47,131 nucleotides of DNA from JBGPHT01 sp041484525 (GTDB lineage: Bacteria > Acidobacteriota > Terriglobia > Bryobacterales > Bryobacteraceae). The translations under genes were made by a program, and so were the position numbers. Under the pieces are notes generated by a model that was not told the origin of the DNA, made no database searches, and was given only the letters and a program-made list of their open reading frames with translations. The stretch covers positions 1-47,131 of the forward strand of contig JBGPHT010000050.1 in the NCBI GenBank assembly GCA_041484525.1, read 5' to 3'. This document shows positions 18,301 to 25,628 of the stretch, one piece after another. Every line of letters begins with the position of its first letter. Position 1 is the stretch's first letter.

Positions 18301-18459
18301 TACAGTTGTTCGGATAACGTCGCAGTGTTGAGTTGCCAGGGCAGCGGCCAAAACGGCCTGTCCTTTTTCAGCCCACCCGGCGACCATACGTTCACCGTGA
18401 TCGCCACTGACATCGCGGGAAACAAGACCGTGGTCACGCACACCTACCACGTGCAGTAG
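12310..18459 (+). CDS. giant exported protein: Asp-box repeats, NPDIA repeat, Ig-like repeats
   Basis: 2049 residues from ATG 12310. The in-frame upstream extension (from 11854) is antisense to the ATPase gene; at 12310 a signal peptide begins (MEKLRLLSCWFLVLSLPGLA). Region 1 (to about residue 620) has BNR/Asp-box motifs SYDGGQTWKS, SIDGGLTFTD and SRDGGAHWTD, a sialidase-like beta-propeller, but no complete catalytic set is evident. Region 2 is 16 NPDIA units (residues ~755-834). Region 3 includes an He_PIG-type Ig domain (GGTPPYQFAIASGSLPPGL) and a CARDB-like segment. Region 4 has about eight Ig-like repeats of ~95 residues, each with a pattern GW...PVTVSFTC.D, GTC.D.AGN and INID.TPP, with paired Cys that could form disulfides. 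No C-terminal anchor or sorting motif is visible. Probably a secreted or surface adhesive protein. Confidence 0.9.
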   Translation: MEKLRLLSCWFLVLSLPGLAQIPGRNVNMVSGTKWPDGDPFLQRQNEPSMAVSTRNPLHILAGSNDYRTVDLPGLPDGETGDAWLGIFKSYDGGQTWKSTIHPGCQQNVPQCDGAPFLKNYSATADPVVRAGSNGMLYYSGIAFTRTSPMKSVVFVSRFIDNNNQQNGDPIKYIDTLQVDPGRDGKFVDKPWTAVDIPRPGAAMCDISTPQPNGPPLDQKFPAGNIYLAYTTFSDETRPPSQIMFARSINCGATWSRPIALGDNALHQGATLAIDPNSGAVYVAWRRFKSPGVTDAILLVKSIDGGLTFTDPQVVATIQPFDQGTTSFSFRTNAYPTMTVDGAGRVYLAWSERGFGTSGDARIVITTSRDGGAHWTDRTPVNDFPARGHQFMPAMTFAGGKLMVIFYDLRQDNTVGIFTATGQGRYVEKRQPAGDLATSPPRPEKVFTNFVLDAAPSNLNAGGLLRRHTLDVWAAQSDPGDTPFFSTARVSSYIFGSRPNSKVIEQLQVNPPNLPLFKQGTAPFFGDYLDIAASPSMVPGEHPGTWKFNTEPSSSVAFHAVWTDNRDVRPPANGDWTDYTPPTSPSTAGLSLFDPSKVQPACRVGQSGMRNQNIYTARINQGLLVTAPANTKTLGAIQRAFPVTIANSTNTPRIYRLTIASQPPGGKASFLQFPQAGLPDPLVVLDVVVPAISSISRMVFVRSTDILATVRVNVAEIEIAGAPDILKAGLQGTVLLNPDPSNPGDPALSQAELFNPDIANPDIANPDIANPDIANPDIANPDIANPDIANPDIANPDIANPDIANPDIANPDIANPDIANPDIANPDIANPDIANAAISDATWKLTNQGNATASYAVQIVLNQGVTIPSRVKVQLLLHKTYSTPVVVGCTLTQQSQPIILANIPGPVLASQPGSSQDATVTVGPGETVKITLRFINTDKTQPFGFDPLTGITVVVVSQAANTGDSQPPSDSSHLVIETTSLPAGVAGSSYSMSVVATGGTPPYQFAIASGSLPPGLALDASTGVISGTVASSAGGSYPFTVQATDSAPVAAALSTRPLAAQATVTQPLSIQISRVALSVTSLVAAGPAGTAVARTGDTITVTVGVLNSGDAADNVAPTLTMNTSGSATASCGTPSPSSAGIGAAGVQNFAFACGSVSGFGTLTFTIQLLGTDHTGGESITVGPATSNAVNVLGPPPVITTTAVAGSQPYTSGMWTNQNVTVTFMCVTSTGDPTFHTVTVTAAGANQSVSSTCTDLTGGSTTATFSGINIDRTPPLVDASATSGDQPYSGGYTNQGVAVTFNCSDPGGSGVVSGASTVLVFSQGLGQTVTGTCMDAAGNTATGTFGPINIILAKPQLTAVYTTSTGSYSPGSFSASPVTVTFVCAPALGIGYAQLTSPVTVTTEGRDRFYPGSCTDLAGNASQINAGPVNISLTAPALLFLGRLPANANGWYRADVTLSWTCNDHITGTSTIDRTISTEGANQAVTVTCSNPAGVTVSDTQSVNLDKTPPVIAGQSSPSAPGASGWFITPVAVSFNCTDTISGLAGAPTGGTTLSSDTAGTTVNGSCTDLAGNTATLVLGPFKLDLTPPQIQLQSITPANAAGWNKAAVTATWSCADATSGPVSSTVTQTLSSNGAGQSAIGTCQDIAGNTASNTRNGINIDTTPPTISIQTSPPAPNAAGWFITPVTVSFTCTDALSGALPPTGGTTLSADTTGATVNGSCTDVAGNTATASSPSIKIDRTPPQTQFQSITPANAAGWNKTPVTVTWSCTDATSGPVSSTVSQTVSGDGAGQSAAGTCLDAAGNSASATRSGINIDTAPPTIAVQVSPPSPGESGWYGSPVTVSFICTDGLSSALPPVGGTTLTADTPGTTVNGSCTDVAGNAATASSATIKIDRTAPVIQFMFAGPLNAQGWANGPVTLTWSCSDATSGVVASTVAQVISSAGANQSATGTCQDGAGHTASDTQGGINIDLTLPTVALTSPADGATYFTNSAIPVSYSCSDNVAVLSCQGSGQNGLSFFSPPGDHTFTVIATDIAGNKTVVTHTYHVQ
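14572..14811 (+). repeat. 16 tandem 15-bp units encoding NPDIA
   Basis: Sixteen uninterrupted copies of Asn-Pro-Asp-Ile-Ala. The DNA units vary only at synonymous third positions (AAC/AAT, CCC/CCG, GAT/GAC, ATC/ATT, GCG/GCC), so the amino-acid repeat is kept while the codons drift. This shows selection on the protein rather than recent DNA slippage alone. It lies between the propeller and the Ig domains, where it may act as a rigid stalk. Confidence 0.95.
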
Positions 18460-18498
18460 TCTGGCTGGAGTTCGTTCCCCCACAGCGCAGGCGCTTTA

Positions 18499-18556
18499 AG
18501 GTAAACTATAATTATCGTTAACCGAACGTAATGTCAATTATATTTGGCGTAAACTA
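18499..18556 (+). promoter_or_regulatory. hipBA promoter/operator region
   Basis: An AT-rich block in GC-rich surroundings just before hipB. It contains TATAAT (18507-18512), a second -10-like TTATAT (18538-18543) and the short dyad CGTT-AACCG-AACG (18516-18528). HipB-type antitoxins repress their own operon by binding dyads here, so this is the likely autoregulatory site; exact operators cannot be fixed by eye. Confidence 0.45.
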
Positions 18557-18874
18557 ATGCTACCTCCAATCTCCCAAACCCTGCCGATTCCCGTTCGCAA
18601 TGCTTTACGGAAGCTCGGTAGCGATATTCGCGAAGCGCGGCTGCGACGGCGCATACCGGTGGCGATCCTGTCCCAACGCGCGTTGGTGTCCCGCCCAACG
18701 CTGCATAAAGTCGAGCAAGGAGATCCAACCGTCTCGATGGGGACTTACGCCACCGTACTTTTTGTTTTGGGAATGACAGATCGAGTCGGAGAACTCGCCG
18801 ACGTGCGATTCGATCGACTTGGACTAGCGCTCGACGAGGAGCAACTGCCGAAACGAATCCGCTCGAGCGGGTGA
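18557..18874 (+). CDS. hipB: HipB-like XRE-family antitoxin
   Basis: 105 residues with a single helix-turn-helix of the XRE/Cro type at about residues 22-75: LGSDIREARLRRRIPVAILS, then RALVSRPTLHKVEQGDPTVS (recognition helix) and MGTYATVLFVLGM. The C-terminal tail is short and acidic/basic and would contact the toxin. It precedes hipA by 18 bp in the same direction, the standard antitoxin-first order. It should bind and neutralise the kinase and repress the operon. ATG 18557 follows the AT-rich promoter block directly; no strong Shine-Dalgarno is seen. Confidence 0.88.
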   Translation: MLPPISQTLPIPVRNALRKLGSDIREARLRRRIPVAILSQRALVSRPTLHKVEQGDPTVSMGTYATVLFVLGMTDRVGELADVRFDRLGLALDEEQLPKRIRSSG

Positions 18875-18892
18875 CACCACCAAGGATGAATC

Positions 18893-20149
18893 ATGGATCG
18901 CGACGTTCTGGTCTATGCCGATCTCAAAGGCAAGCCGCTCCTGGCCGGCCGTCTACGGACTCGTCTCCGCAAGGGCAATGCCAGCGCAACTTTCGAGTAC
19001 GACCGCCAGTGGCTCCACCACCCAAACTCGTTTTCGCTCGATCCGGCTCTGAGTCTCGGCCCCGGCCCTCACCACACCCCGGCCGGCAAGGCGCTATTTG
19101 GGGCACTCGGCGATTCTGCGCCAGACCGCTGGGGGCAGGTTCTGATGCGCCGTGCCGAGCGCCGGCGGGCGGAGCGGGAGCAACAGACGCCGCGGACGCT
19201 GGCTGACATCGATTTCCTCCTCATCGTCGATGATGAGACGCGGCAGGGTGCTTTGCGCTTCGCCGAAACCGAGGGCGGGCCGTTCCTCAGACAGAGCGCC
19301 GCCATTCGCATTCCTCCACTGATCGAACTTGCGAGACTCCTCGCCGCCAGCGAACGCATCGACGATGAGCGCGAAACCGCGGAAGACATCCGGCTCTTGC
19401 TGGCCCCTGGGTCCTCATTAGGAGGAGCACGCCCGAAGGCGTCGGTACGAGAGCGCGATGGCGCTTTGGCGATCGCCAAGTTTCCCCGGAAAGCCGACGA
19501 GACCAGGACCGTCCTGTGGGAAGCGGTTGCGCTCAAGCTCGCCGCCGCAGCCGGCTTGACCGTCCCGGCCTGGAGGGTGGCGCCGGTAGCGGGAAAGGAA
19601 GTGCTCATTTCGCGGCGTTTTGATCGAGACGGCGTGATCCGCATTCCCTTTCTGTCCGCCATGAGTATGCTCGGGGCAAGCGATCATGAAACGCACAGCT
19701 ATCTGGAAATCGCCGACGCCATTCGCCAGTACGGCGCGGCTCCGCTCGAAGATCTCAAACAGCTCTGGCGGCGCATTGTCTTCAATGTTCTGATCTCCAA
19801 CACCGACGATCACCTGCGCAATCATGCCTTCCTGCATGCGGGAAACGGCGGCTGGCGGCTCTCTCCGGCGTATGATCTGAATCCAACTCCCGTCGATCTC
19901 AAGCCGCGAGTTCTATCCACCCTGATCGACACGCATGACGGAACTGCATCTCTCGATCTCGCCCTGAGTGTGGCCGGGTATTTCAATCTGTCGATCGACG
20001 AAGGACGCAAGATCGCAGCCGAAGCCGGCGCCGCGGTCTCTCGTTGGCGTCAAGTCGCGGCCCGGACCGGGCTGCAAAAGACGGAGATCGATAGGGTGGC
20101 TTCCGCCTTCGACCACGCGGATGGGAAAAAGCTCGCCAAGCTTCGGTAG
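18893..20149 (+). CDS. hipA: HipA-like serine/threonine kinase toxin
   Basis: 418 residues, near the usual HipA length. Residues 1-110 form the N-terminal HipA subdomain (VYADLKGKPLLAGRLRT, GDSAPDRWGQVLMRR). The kinase core includes the glycine-rich segment SSLGGARPKASV, the catalytic-loop segment ISNTDDHLRNHAFL with its Asp, and the metal-binding SPAYDLNP. All three motifs are intact, so the kinase is probably active. Known HipA toxins phosphorylate glutamyl-tRNA synthetase or related targets and slow growth; the target here is inferred only from the family. It is preceded by HipB and is convergent with the cation transporter at 20158. Confidence 0.92.
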   Translation: MDRDVLVYADLKGKPLLAGRLRTRLRKGNASATFEYDRQWLHHPNSFSLDPALSLGPGPHHTPAGKALFGALGDSAPDRWGQVLMRRAERRRAEREQQTPRTLADIDFLLIVDDETRQGALRFAETEGGPFLRQSAAIRIPPLIELARLLAASERIDDERETAEDIRLLLAPGSSLGGARPKASVRERDGALAIAKFPRKADETRTVLWEAVALKLAAAAGLTVPAWRVAPVAGKEVLISRRFDRDGVIRIPFLSAMSMLGASDHETHSYLEIADAIRQYGAAPLEDLKQLWRRIVFNVLISNTDDHLRNHAFLHAGNGGWRLSPAYDLNPTPVDLKPRVLSTLIDTHDGTASLDLALSVAGYFNLSIDEGRKIAAEAGAAVSRWRQVAARTGLQKTEIDRVASAFDHADGKKLAKLR

Positions 20150-20157
20150 GCCCGCCC

Positions 20158-21093
20158 TCAGTGCCGATGCCCCTCGTGCTCATCCACGTGCACCGGAATG
20201 GCGCAGCCGTTTTCGGATATCGCGCAACTGGCATGCTCGAACTGCACGGTGGTGTGGGAAATATGGAAACGGTCCTGCAGCACAGCGTTCAGGCGCCGTA
20301 GAATAGCGTCGCTGGCCGAAGGAGGCACGTCCTCGATCAGCACGTGGCAGCTCAGCGCGTGCGTGCTCGATCCCAGGCTCCAGATGTGCAGGTCGTGCAC
20401 GTCCATGACGCCCTCAACGCCCCGCATAGATGAAGCCACGTCGCGCAGTTCGATGCCGCGCGGCAATCCCTCGAGCAGGATGTTGAGCGATTCGCGGATG
20501 ATGTCCCAGGCGGTCCAGACGACCAGCGCGCCGATCACGATCGACAGCACCGGGTCCACCCGCATCCAGCCTGTGTAGCGGATCGCGATTGCGCCCCCGA
20601 TGATGGCGACCGAACCGACCGCGTCCCCCAGCATGTGAACGAAGGCGCTGCGCACGTTGATGTCGTGCCGGCTGGCTTGCCGCAGCGCCAGCATGATGCC
20701 CGCGTTCAGCACCAGTCCGAGCGCCGCCACCACGATCATGATGCCTTCATTGACCGGTTCCGGCTGGCGCAGCCGCAGCACGCTCTCGTAAAAGATCCAC
20801 CCGGAGAGAGCCACCAGCGTCAGCGCGTTTACGAATGCGGCCAGCACGCCGGCGCGATGATAGCCGTAGGTCTTGGTCTCATCCGCGGGTTTCGATTGCA
20901 GGTAGAATCCCACACACGCCAACAGCAGCGCCAGCGCGTCGGTGAAATTGTGGCCGGCGTCGGAGAGCAGCGCCAGGGAATGCGCCTTCAGCCCGGCCGC
21001 CACTTCCACGGCGCAGAATAGAAGCGTCGCCACCAGGGACCACCGCAGCACGCTTCCGGTCCCGACGTGATGACTGTGTCCGTGCGAATGCAA
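20158..21093 (-). CDS. cation diffusion facilitator (CzcD/ZitB-type)
   Basis: 311 residues. A His-rich N-terminus (MHSHGHSHH) is followed by six membrane helices (residues ~12-205) and a cytoplasmic ferredoxin-like domain. The metal site motifs are visible: SDAGHNFTDA in TM2 and HMLGDAVGSV in TM5. The C-terminal domain has HDLHIWSLGSSTHALSCHV, typical of CzcD/ZnT-like proteins, and a His-rich end (HVDEHEGHRH). It would export Zn2+, or related divalent metals, in exchange for protons. It is the last gene of the minus-strand run, 33 bp after SppA, and may be co-transcribed with it. Confidence 0.93.
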   Translation of the reverse strand: MHSHGHSHHVGTGSVLRWSLVATLLFCAVEVAAGLKAHSLALLSDAGHNFTDALALLLACVGFYLQSKPADETKTYGYHRAGVLAAFVNALTLVALSGWIFYESVLRLRQPEPVNEGIMIVVAALGLVLNAGIMLALRQASRHDINVRSAFVHMLGDAVGSVAIIGGAIAIRYTGWMRVDPVLSIVIGALVVWTAWDIIRESLNILLEGLPRGIELRDVASSMRGVEGVMDVHDLHIWSLGSSTHALSCHVLIEDVPPSASDAILRRLNAVLQDRFHISHTTVQFEHASCAISENGCAIPVHVDEHEGHRH

Positions 21094-21126
21094 ACCCGGC
21101 TCCTCTTTACAGTTTACTCTCGGGCC

Positions 21127-22851
21127 TCACCGCACCTCCACCCAATTGGGCATCATTCGCAGGAACCCGCCCTTCATCCAGGCGCGGAACGGTATCCGTC
21201 CGAAAACCTGCTTCAGTCTTGCCTGCAACATGTCGTCCTGCGATTTCTTCATGAGCAGGTCGATGATGCTGCGGCGTGCCGGGTAGAGCAGCACGCTCAC
21301 GTTCTCGCCGGCCGGAATGTTGGCCTTCTTCTTCACCTGTTCGATGGCTGTATCCAGGCCGCCCAGCATGTCCACCAACCCGTTTGCCTTGGCCTGCGAG
21401 CCGAGCCACACTCGACCCTGCGCCAGCGGTTCGATCTCGGCGAAGCTGCGACGCCGCGCATTCGCCACCTTAGTGACGAAATCCTTATAGCTTTCATCGA
21501 TGCCGTCGCGCAGCAGTTGGCGCTGTTCGGGCGTCAGCGAAGTGTAGTCGGAATCGATACCGGCGTTCTTTCCCCGCTCGATCGCGTCTTTCGTGATTCC
21601 CAGTTTTTCATACAGGCCGCGCAGGTTCGGTTTCCCGAACACCACTCCGATCGATCCTGTCAGAGTCCCGGGATACGCCACGATCGGATCGCCGGTCATC
21701 GCCATGTAATAGCCGCCCGAAGCCGCCAGGTCGGACATCGAGATGACCGTCGGTTTCTTCTTGCTGAGCAGGTTCATCTCGCGCCAGAGTTCATCCGAAG
21801 CGGTCACTTCGCCGCCCGGGGAATCGATCCGCACGATTACGCCCTTGAGCGTGGAATCGTTTGCCACCTGGTTCAGTAGCTTGTCGAAACCGTACGAGGT
21901 CAGATTGCTTTCCGCGCCGCCGTCGTCACTGGGGTCGCCGCGCACGATGTCGCCCGAGCCGACCACCACGGCAATCCGGCTCTTGCCTCCCAGGCCGGCA
22001 TCTTCGGACGGCACCTTGATGTAGCGTTCGATCGACACCTTGATCGGCTTGCCCACTTTCAGCTTCTCCGTCAGCTCGCCCCACATCTGGTCTTCGAAGC
22101 GCAGCTCGTCCACCAGCCCGGCCTTCAGCGCGCCCGAGGCCGTGAATGGACCCCGGTCTATGATGGCGCGCACCTCATCCGGCGACTTCTTGCGCGCCGC
22201 CGCGATCCGCGCCACCAGGTTGCCGTAGAGATCATCCACCACGCTCGTCATCACTTCACGCGTTTCCGGGCTCATGTCCGAGCGTGTGAACATGTCGCCG
22301 AAGTCTTTGTACTTCCCGGCGTGCTCCACGTCTACGCTGACGCCCAGCTTCTCGAGCGTCTTCTTGAAGTACATCATCTCGGCGCGCAGGCCCTTGATGA
22401 ACACGGGTTCCGAAGGCCCGAGGTAAATACGGTCCGCCGCGAGCGAGACGTAATAATCGCGCGTCCCCGGCTGCCGCAGATACGCGAACACCGGCTTGCC
22501 CGATTTCTTGAACCGCTCCAGGCCGCCGCGGATCTCTTCCAGCTTGCCCCAGCCCGATGCCAGACCCTCGGGCTGCACCACTACGGCCTTGATATGCGAA
22601 TCGGCGGCCGCTTTCTTCAGCGCCATCCAGACGTTGGTGATGGTAGCCCCACCGCGGTCGACACCGAGGAAGGACGGCAATTCAACCGGCGGTTTTTCGG
22701 GAATGTCACCCTCCAGCCGGAGCACGAGCACCGAGTTGTCCGCGATCTGGGGCGGCTTCTCCCGAAAGCGGAGCAGTGCGAAGAAGATCAGAACAAACGT
22801 GAGGAACACCAGCAGAACGCCGGTCACCAGGCCGATCAGAAACTTGACCAT
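21127..22851 (-). CDS. sppA: signal peptide peptidase SppA, long (67K) type
   Basis: 574 residues: an N-terminal membrane anchor (residues 4-28) and two tandem Clp/crotonase-like domains, as in the long SppA form. The catalytic Lys is expected in the first domain: HAGKYKDFGDMFTR, Lys182. The nucleophile is in the second: SDLAASGGYYMA, Ser378. The split Ser/Lys dyad is therefore complete. SppA degrades cleaved signal peptides and membrane peptides on the outer face of the inner membrane. It lies 52 bp after the DAC-like gene in the envelope cluster, a fitting place for a quality-control protease. Confidence 0.95.
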   Translation of the reverse strand: MVKFLIGLVTGVLLVFLTFVLIFFALLRFREKPPQIADNSVLVLRLEGDIPEKPPVELPSFLGVDRGGATITNVWMALKKAAADSHIKAVVVQPEGLASGWGKLEEIRGGLERFKKSGKPVFAYLRQPGTRDYYVSLAADRIYLGPSEPVFIKGLRAEMMYFKKTLEKLGVSVDVEHAGKYKDFGDMFTRSDMSPETREVMTSVVDDLYGNLVARIAAARKKSPDEVRAIIDRGPFTASGALKAGLVDELRFEDQMWGELTEKLKVGKPIKVSIERYIKVPSEDAGLGGKSRIAVVVGSGDIVRGDPSDDGGAESNLTSYGFDKLLNQVANDSTLKGVIVRIDSPGGEVTASDELWREMNLLSKKKPTVISMSDLAASGGYYMAMTGDPIVAYPGTLTGSIGVVFGKPNLRGLYEKLGITKDAIERGKNAGIDSDYTSLTPEQRQLLRDGIDESYKDFVTKVANARRRSFAEIEPLAQGRVWLGSQAKANGLVDMLGGLDTAIEQVKKKANIPAGENVSVLLYPARRSIIDLLMKKSQDDMLQARLKQVFGRIPFRAWMKGGFLRMMPNWVEVR

Positions 22852-22903
22852 ACTAATCCGAAGCTAACACAGGGGCAGGTTGCGGGCGGTTTGGCAGGCG
22901 TGC

Positions 22904-24226
22904 CTAAATCTCCCACACTCGCAAGCCGCCGCGATAGAACGACACCAGTCCGTCCTCGCTGATCTTGAGCGCCAGCCCCACGCGCGAGGCGTGCACCGCG
23001 GCGGTGGTGCGTCCGCCTTCCTGCGCTGCGATGTGCTCGCTTCTGTTGCGCAGGATGGCGCCGAACGCCAACAGTCGGCCCGCGCGGTCGAGCACGATGC
23101 CGCCATCCATGCGGGCGATACTCTGCAGAACGCTCAGCTCGATCTCGAGAACGCGCCTCCCCCGCAGCAGGTAATGGATCTGGCCTTTGTTGGTTCCGTC
23201 GGGCGCGTCGTAATCCAGCAGGTCCTGGGGCGCCAGCAATTCGCGCGCCGCTTCCGGTTGGTCGAGCACCACGAATAGCCCGCCGCGGCGGTGCTCCGCC
23301 AGGTTCAGCGCGGCCGTGAAGAGTCGCTCCGCCAACCGGGCATCCCCTACGGCCATACGGAATTGATGGTACTTCTCGGTGAGGTCCGCGAGCCGCCAGC
23401 GCCCTTCCAGGAAATTGAAGACCTGCACGCCGCCGGCGAAAGCTTTCATTTCGCCGTTGGGTGTGAGCACCAGGCAGATGTTGCCGCCGTGCAGCGTGGC
23501 CAGGCTATGCGCGTGCCAGCGCGCCGCGCTGGGCGCAGGCAATGGCCCGCCGTTCCGGTCGCCGGCGAATTGCCGCACGTCCACCAGGTCCACCAGCATG
23601 CCGTTGCGGTCCACCAGAAAAACCGTGTGCAGACCGTCGCAGAGGCGGTGGAAGCTCTTGATCGCAACCAGCGCGTTCGCGTACTGTAGCGCGCCGGTGG
23701 GAGGCGCAGCCTGCACGGTGGCATGCTCCTGCGCTGCTCCCATCAGGACCACGCCGGTGGATATGCGCCGGTTTTCATAAGTAATGAGCGAGCTTTCGCG
23801 CAGCACCTCGAGCGCGTCGGCGATCGTGTCGCGCTCCGCCGGCGCCGCGTCTTCGCTCAGGTACGGAGCGTGGTTGAGAAATGCCGAGACGTAACGGTCT
23901 TCCGCCAGACCTTCGAACAACTGCCTGGTGGTTGCCGCCGAGGCGGCGTAGAAGATCCCCCGATACCTGGTCGCGAGCACGGCGCCGATGGCCGCCAGCA
24001 GGCGAACCTGGCTCTCTGAGAACGGCCTGCCGCTGCGCTCGAAGCGGTAGCGGGTCGCCATCCACTCGATATCCAGGCTCCCGTCCGTGCGCGTGTGAAT
24101 CGCCAGCGAGGGATGAAACTCCGCGGGCCCTTCCTCCACCAGCGTGGCGTCGGGGAAAAAGTAGCGTACGCCGCGCTCAAAGAAATCGCCGTACAGCGCA
24201 TGCACGATTTCGACGGTCTCAGGCAT
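22904..24226 (-). CDS. protein with diverged diadenylate-cyclase-like C-terminal domain
   Basis: 440 residues, no membrane segments. Residues about 1-345 are a sensor-like region I do not recognise well (VRYFFPDATLVEEGPAEFHP, then LLAAIGAVLATRYRGIFYAA). Residues ~355-440 resemble the DAC (DisA_N) fold: IELSVLQSIARMDGGIVLDR corresponds to the family DGA motif, and GGRTTAAVHASR followed by LALKISEDGLVSFYRGG corresponds to the GTRHRAA and VSEE segments. The key His-Arg of RHRAA is replaced by Thr-Thr, so synthesis of c-di-AMP is doubtful; it may bind a nucleotide or make a different one. This arrangement fits families described as DAC-associated sensor domains (DACNV-like), from memory. It overlaps the NtrX-like regulator gene by 8 nt, so it is translated with it. 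Confidence 0.7.
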   Translation of the reverse strand: MPETVEIVHALYGDFFERGVRYFFPDATLVEEGPAEFHPSLAIHTRTDGSLDIEWMATRYRFERSGRPFSESQVRLLAAIGAVLATRYRGIFYAASAATTRQLFEGLAEDRYVSAFLNHAPYLSEDAAPAERDTIADALEVLRESSLITYENRRISTGVVLMGAAQEHATVQAAPPTGALQYANALVAIKSFHRLCDGLHTVFLVDRNGMLVDLVDVRQFAGDRNGGPLPAPSAARWHAHSLATLHGGNICLVLTPNGEMKAFAGGVQVFNFLEGRWRLADLTEKYHQFRMAVGDARLAERLFTAALNLAEHRRGGLFVVLDQPEAARELLAPQDLLDYDAPDGTNKGQIHYLLRGRRVLEIELSVLQSIARMDGGIVLDRAGRLLAFGAILRNRSEHIAAQEGGRTTAAVHASRVGLALKISEDGLVSFYRGGLRVWEI

Positions 24227-25595
24227 CCGCGCCCTTTCGCAGAGCGCGCAGATCGATGCCCAGCGACTGGCACTTCTTGTATAGGTGACTGCGCTCGAGT
24301 CCTAGGGATTTGGCCGTGTCGGTCATGCGCTGGTTGTTCCGCTTCAACTCTTCGAGGATCTGTTCCCGCTCGAAAGAGTCCACCCTTTGCGCCAGCGGCC
24401 CGGACAAGTGATGCGCCATTCCCGGCTGCCCGTGGTCGAGCGCCTGCGGCAGCGCCAGTTTCACGGTTGCGGCGTCCACCGGGCCATCGGCCAGCAGCAG
24501 CAATCGCTCCACCACGTTCCGCAGCTCCCGCACATTTCCCGGCCACGAATACCGCTGCAGCTCCTGAATCGCTTCCGGCGTGAACGCCCGCGGCTTCCAC
24601 CCATTCACTTCGGCCACCTGCGCCGCGAAGAACGCGACCAGCGCCGTAACGTCCTCGCTCCGCTCGCGCAGCGGCGGCAGCGATAGCGGGAACACGTAGA
24701 CGCGGTGGTACAGATCCTGCCGGAACGCGCCCTTCTTCACCAGGTCTTCCAGATTCCGATGCGTGGCCACGATCACCCGCACGTCCACAGCAATCGGGCG
24801 GTCGCCGCCCACTCGCTCCACCTGCCGCTCCTCGAGGACGCGCAGCAGCTTGGCTTGCATCATCATCGGCATGTCGCCGATCTCGTCCAGGAACAGGGTG
24901 CCGCGACTCGCCTGCTCGAACTTGCCGATGTGCCGCGACGCGGCGCCCGTGAACGACCCTTTCTCGTGCCCGAACAACTCCGATTCGATGAGTTCGCCCG
25001 GCACCGCCGCGCAATTCAGGGTCACGAATGGCCCGCCGCGCCGCCCACTGCGCTCATGCAGCGCGCGCGCGATCAGTTCCTTGCCCGTGCCGGTCTCACC
25101 CAGGATGCAAACGCGCGCCTCGCTGGCGGCGACCCGGTCCACCTGCGCCATCACGCGGCGCATGGCTTCGCCCGAGTGGATGATCTCGTGTTTCCCCACG
25201 CGCTGGCGCAACTCGCGATTCTCTTCTTCGAGGCGCTTCAGCTTGAGGACGTTCTCCACCGTGAGCAGCAACTTGTCGGTGGAGAGCGGCTTTTCGAGGA
25301 AGTCCACCGCGCCCAGCCGGGTGGCGCGCACCGCCATCTCGATGTTTGCCTGGCCCGAGACCATCACCACTGGCAGCGCGATGCCGGCGTTGCGCAGATC
25401 CTCCAGCAGCGCAAGCCCGTCCCGGCCGGGCATCACGACATCGGACATCATCATGTCGAACGCCTGCGACTTCACCAGATCGAGGGCGCGCGCGGCGTTG
25501 TCGCAGACAGTGGCTTCGTGTCCCGCCAGGCGGAAGGCTCGCGCCAGCGAGGCCAGTGTATTCGCGTCGTCGTCAACGATCAGAAGGTGTGCCAA
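24219..25595 (-). CDS. NtrC/NtrX-family sigma-54 response regulator
   Basis: 458 residues. A receiver domain (1-120) has the phosphoacceptor Asp52 (MMMSDVVMPGRDG) and the Lys in FLEKPL. A sigma-54 AAA+ domain (~140-375) has Walker A GETGTGKE, the GAFTGA loop as GSFTGA (ELFGHEKGSFTGA), Walker B GTLFLDEIGDM and a conserved WPGNVREL. The C-terminus is a Fis-type HTH (LEELKRNNQRMTDTAKSLGL, then RSHLYKKCQSLGI). It activates sigma-54 promoters after phosphorylation. The kinase gene lies just upstream (33 bp) and is the obvious partner. Its 3' end overlaps the DAC-like gene by 8 nt. Confidence 0.95.
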   Translation of the reverse strand: MAHLLIVDDDANTLASLARAFRLAGHEATVCDNAARALDLVKSQAFDMMMSDVVMPGRDGLALLEDLRNAGIALPVVMVSGQANIEMAVRATRLGAVDFLEKPLSTDKLLLTVENVLKLKRLEEENRELRQRVGKHEIIHSGEAMRRVMAQVDRVAASEARVCILGETGTGKELIARALHERSGRRGGPFVTLNCAAVPGELIESELFGHEKGSFTGAASRHIGKFEQASRGTLFLDEIGDMPMMMQAKLLRVLEERQVERVGGDRPIAVDVRVIVATHRNLEDLVKKGAFRQDLYHRVYVFPLSLPPLRERSEDVTALVAFFAAQVAEVNGWKPRAFTPEAIQELQRYSWPGNVRELRNVVERLLLLADGPVDAATVKLALPQALDHGQPGMAHHLSGPLAQRVDSFEREQILEELKRNNQRMTDTAKSLGLERSHLYKKCQSLGIDLRALRKGADA

Positions 25596-25628
25596 ATTTG
25601 AGGTTACCCCAGTAGTGTGGCCGCGCCG

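Noticed and set aside
16455..18317. 620-codon plus-strand frame over the Ig repeats
   Set aside because: His/Arg-rich frame caused by the repeated Ig-coding DNA; the main frame has the Cys and TPP patterns.
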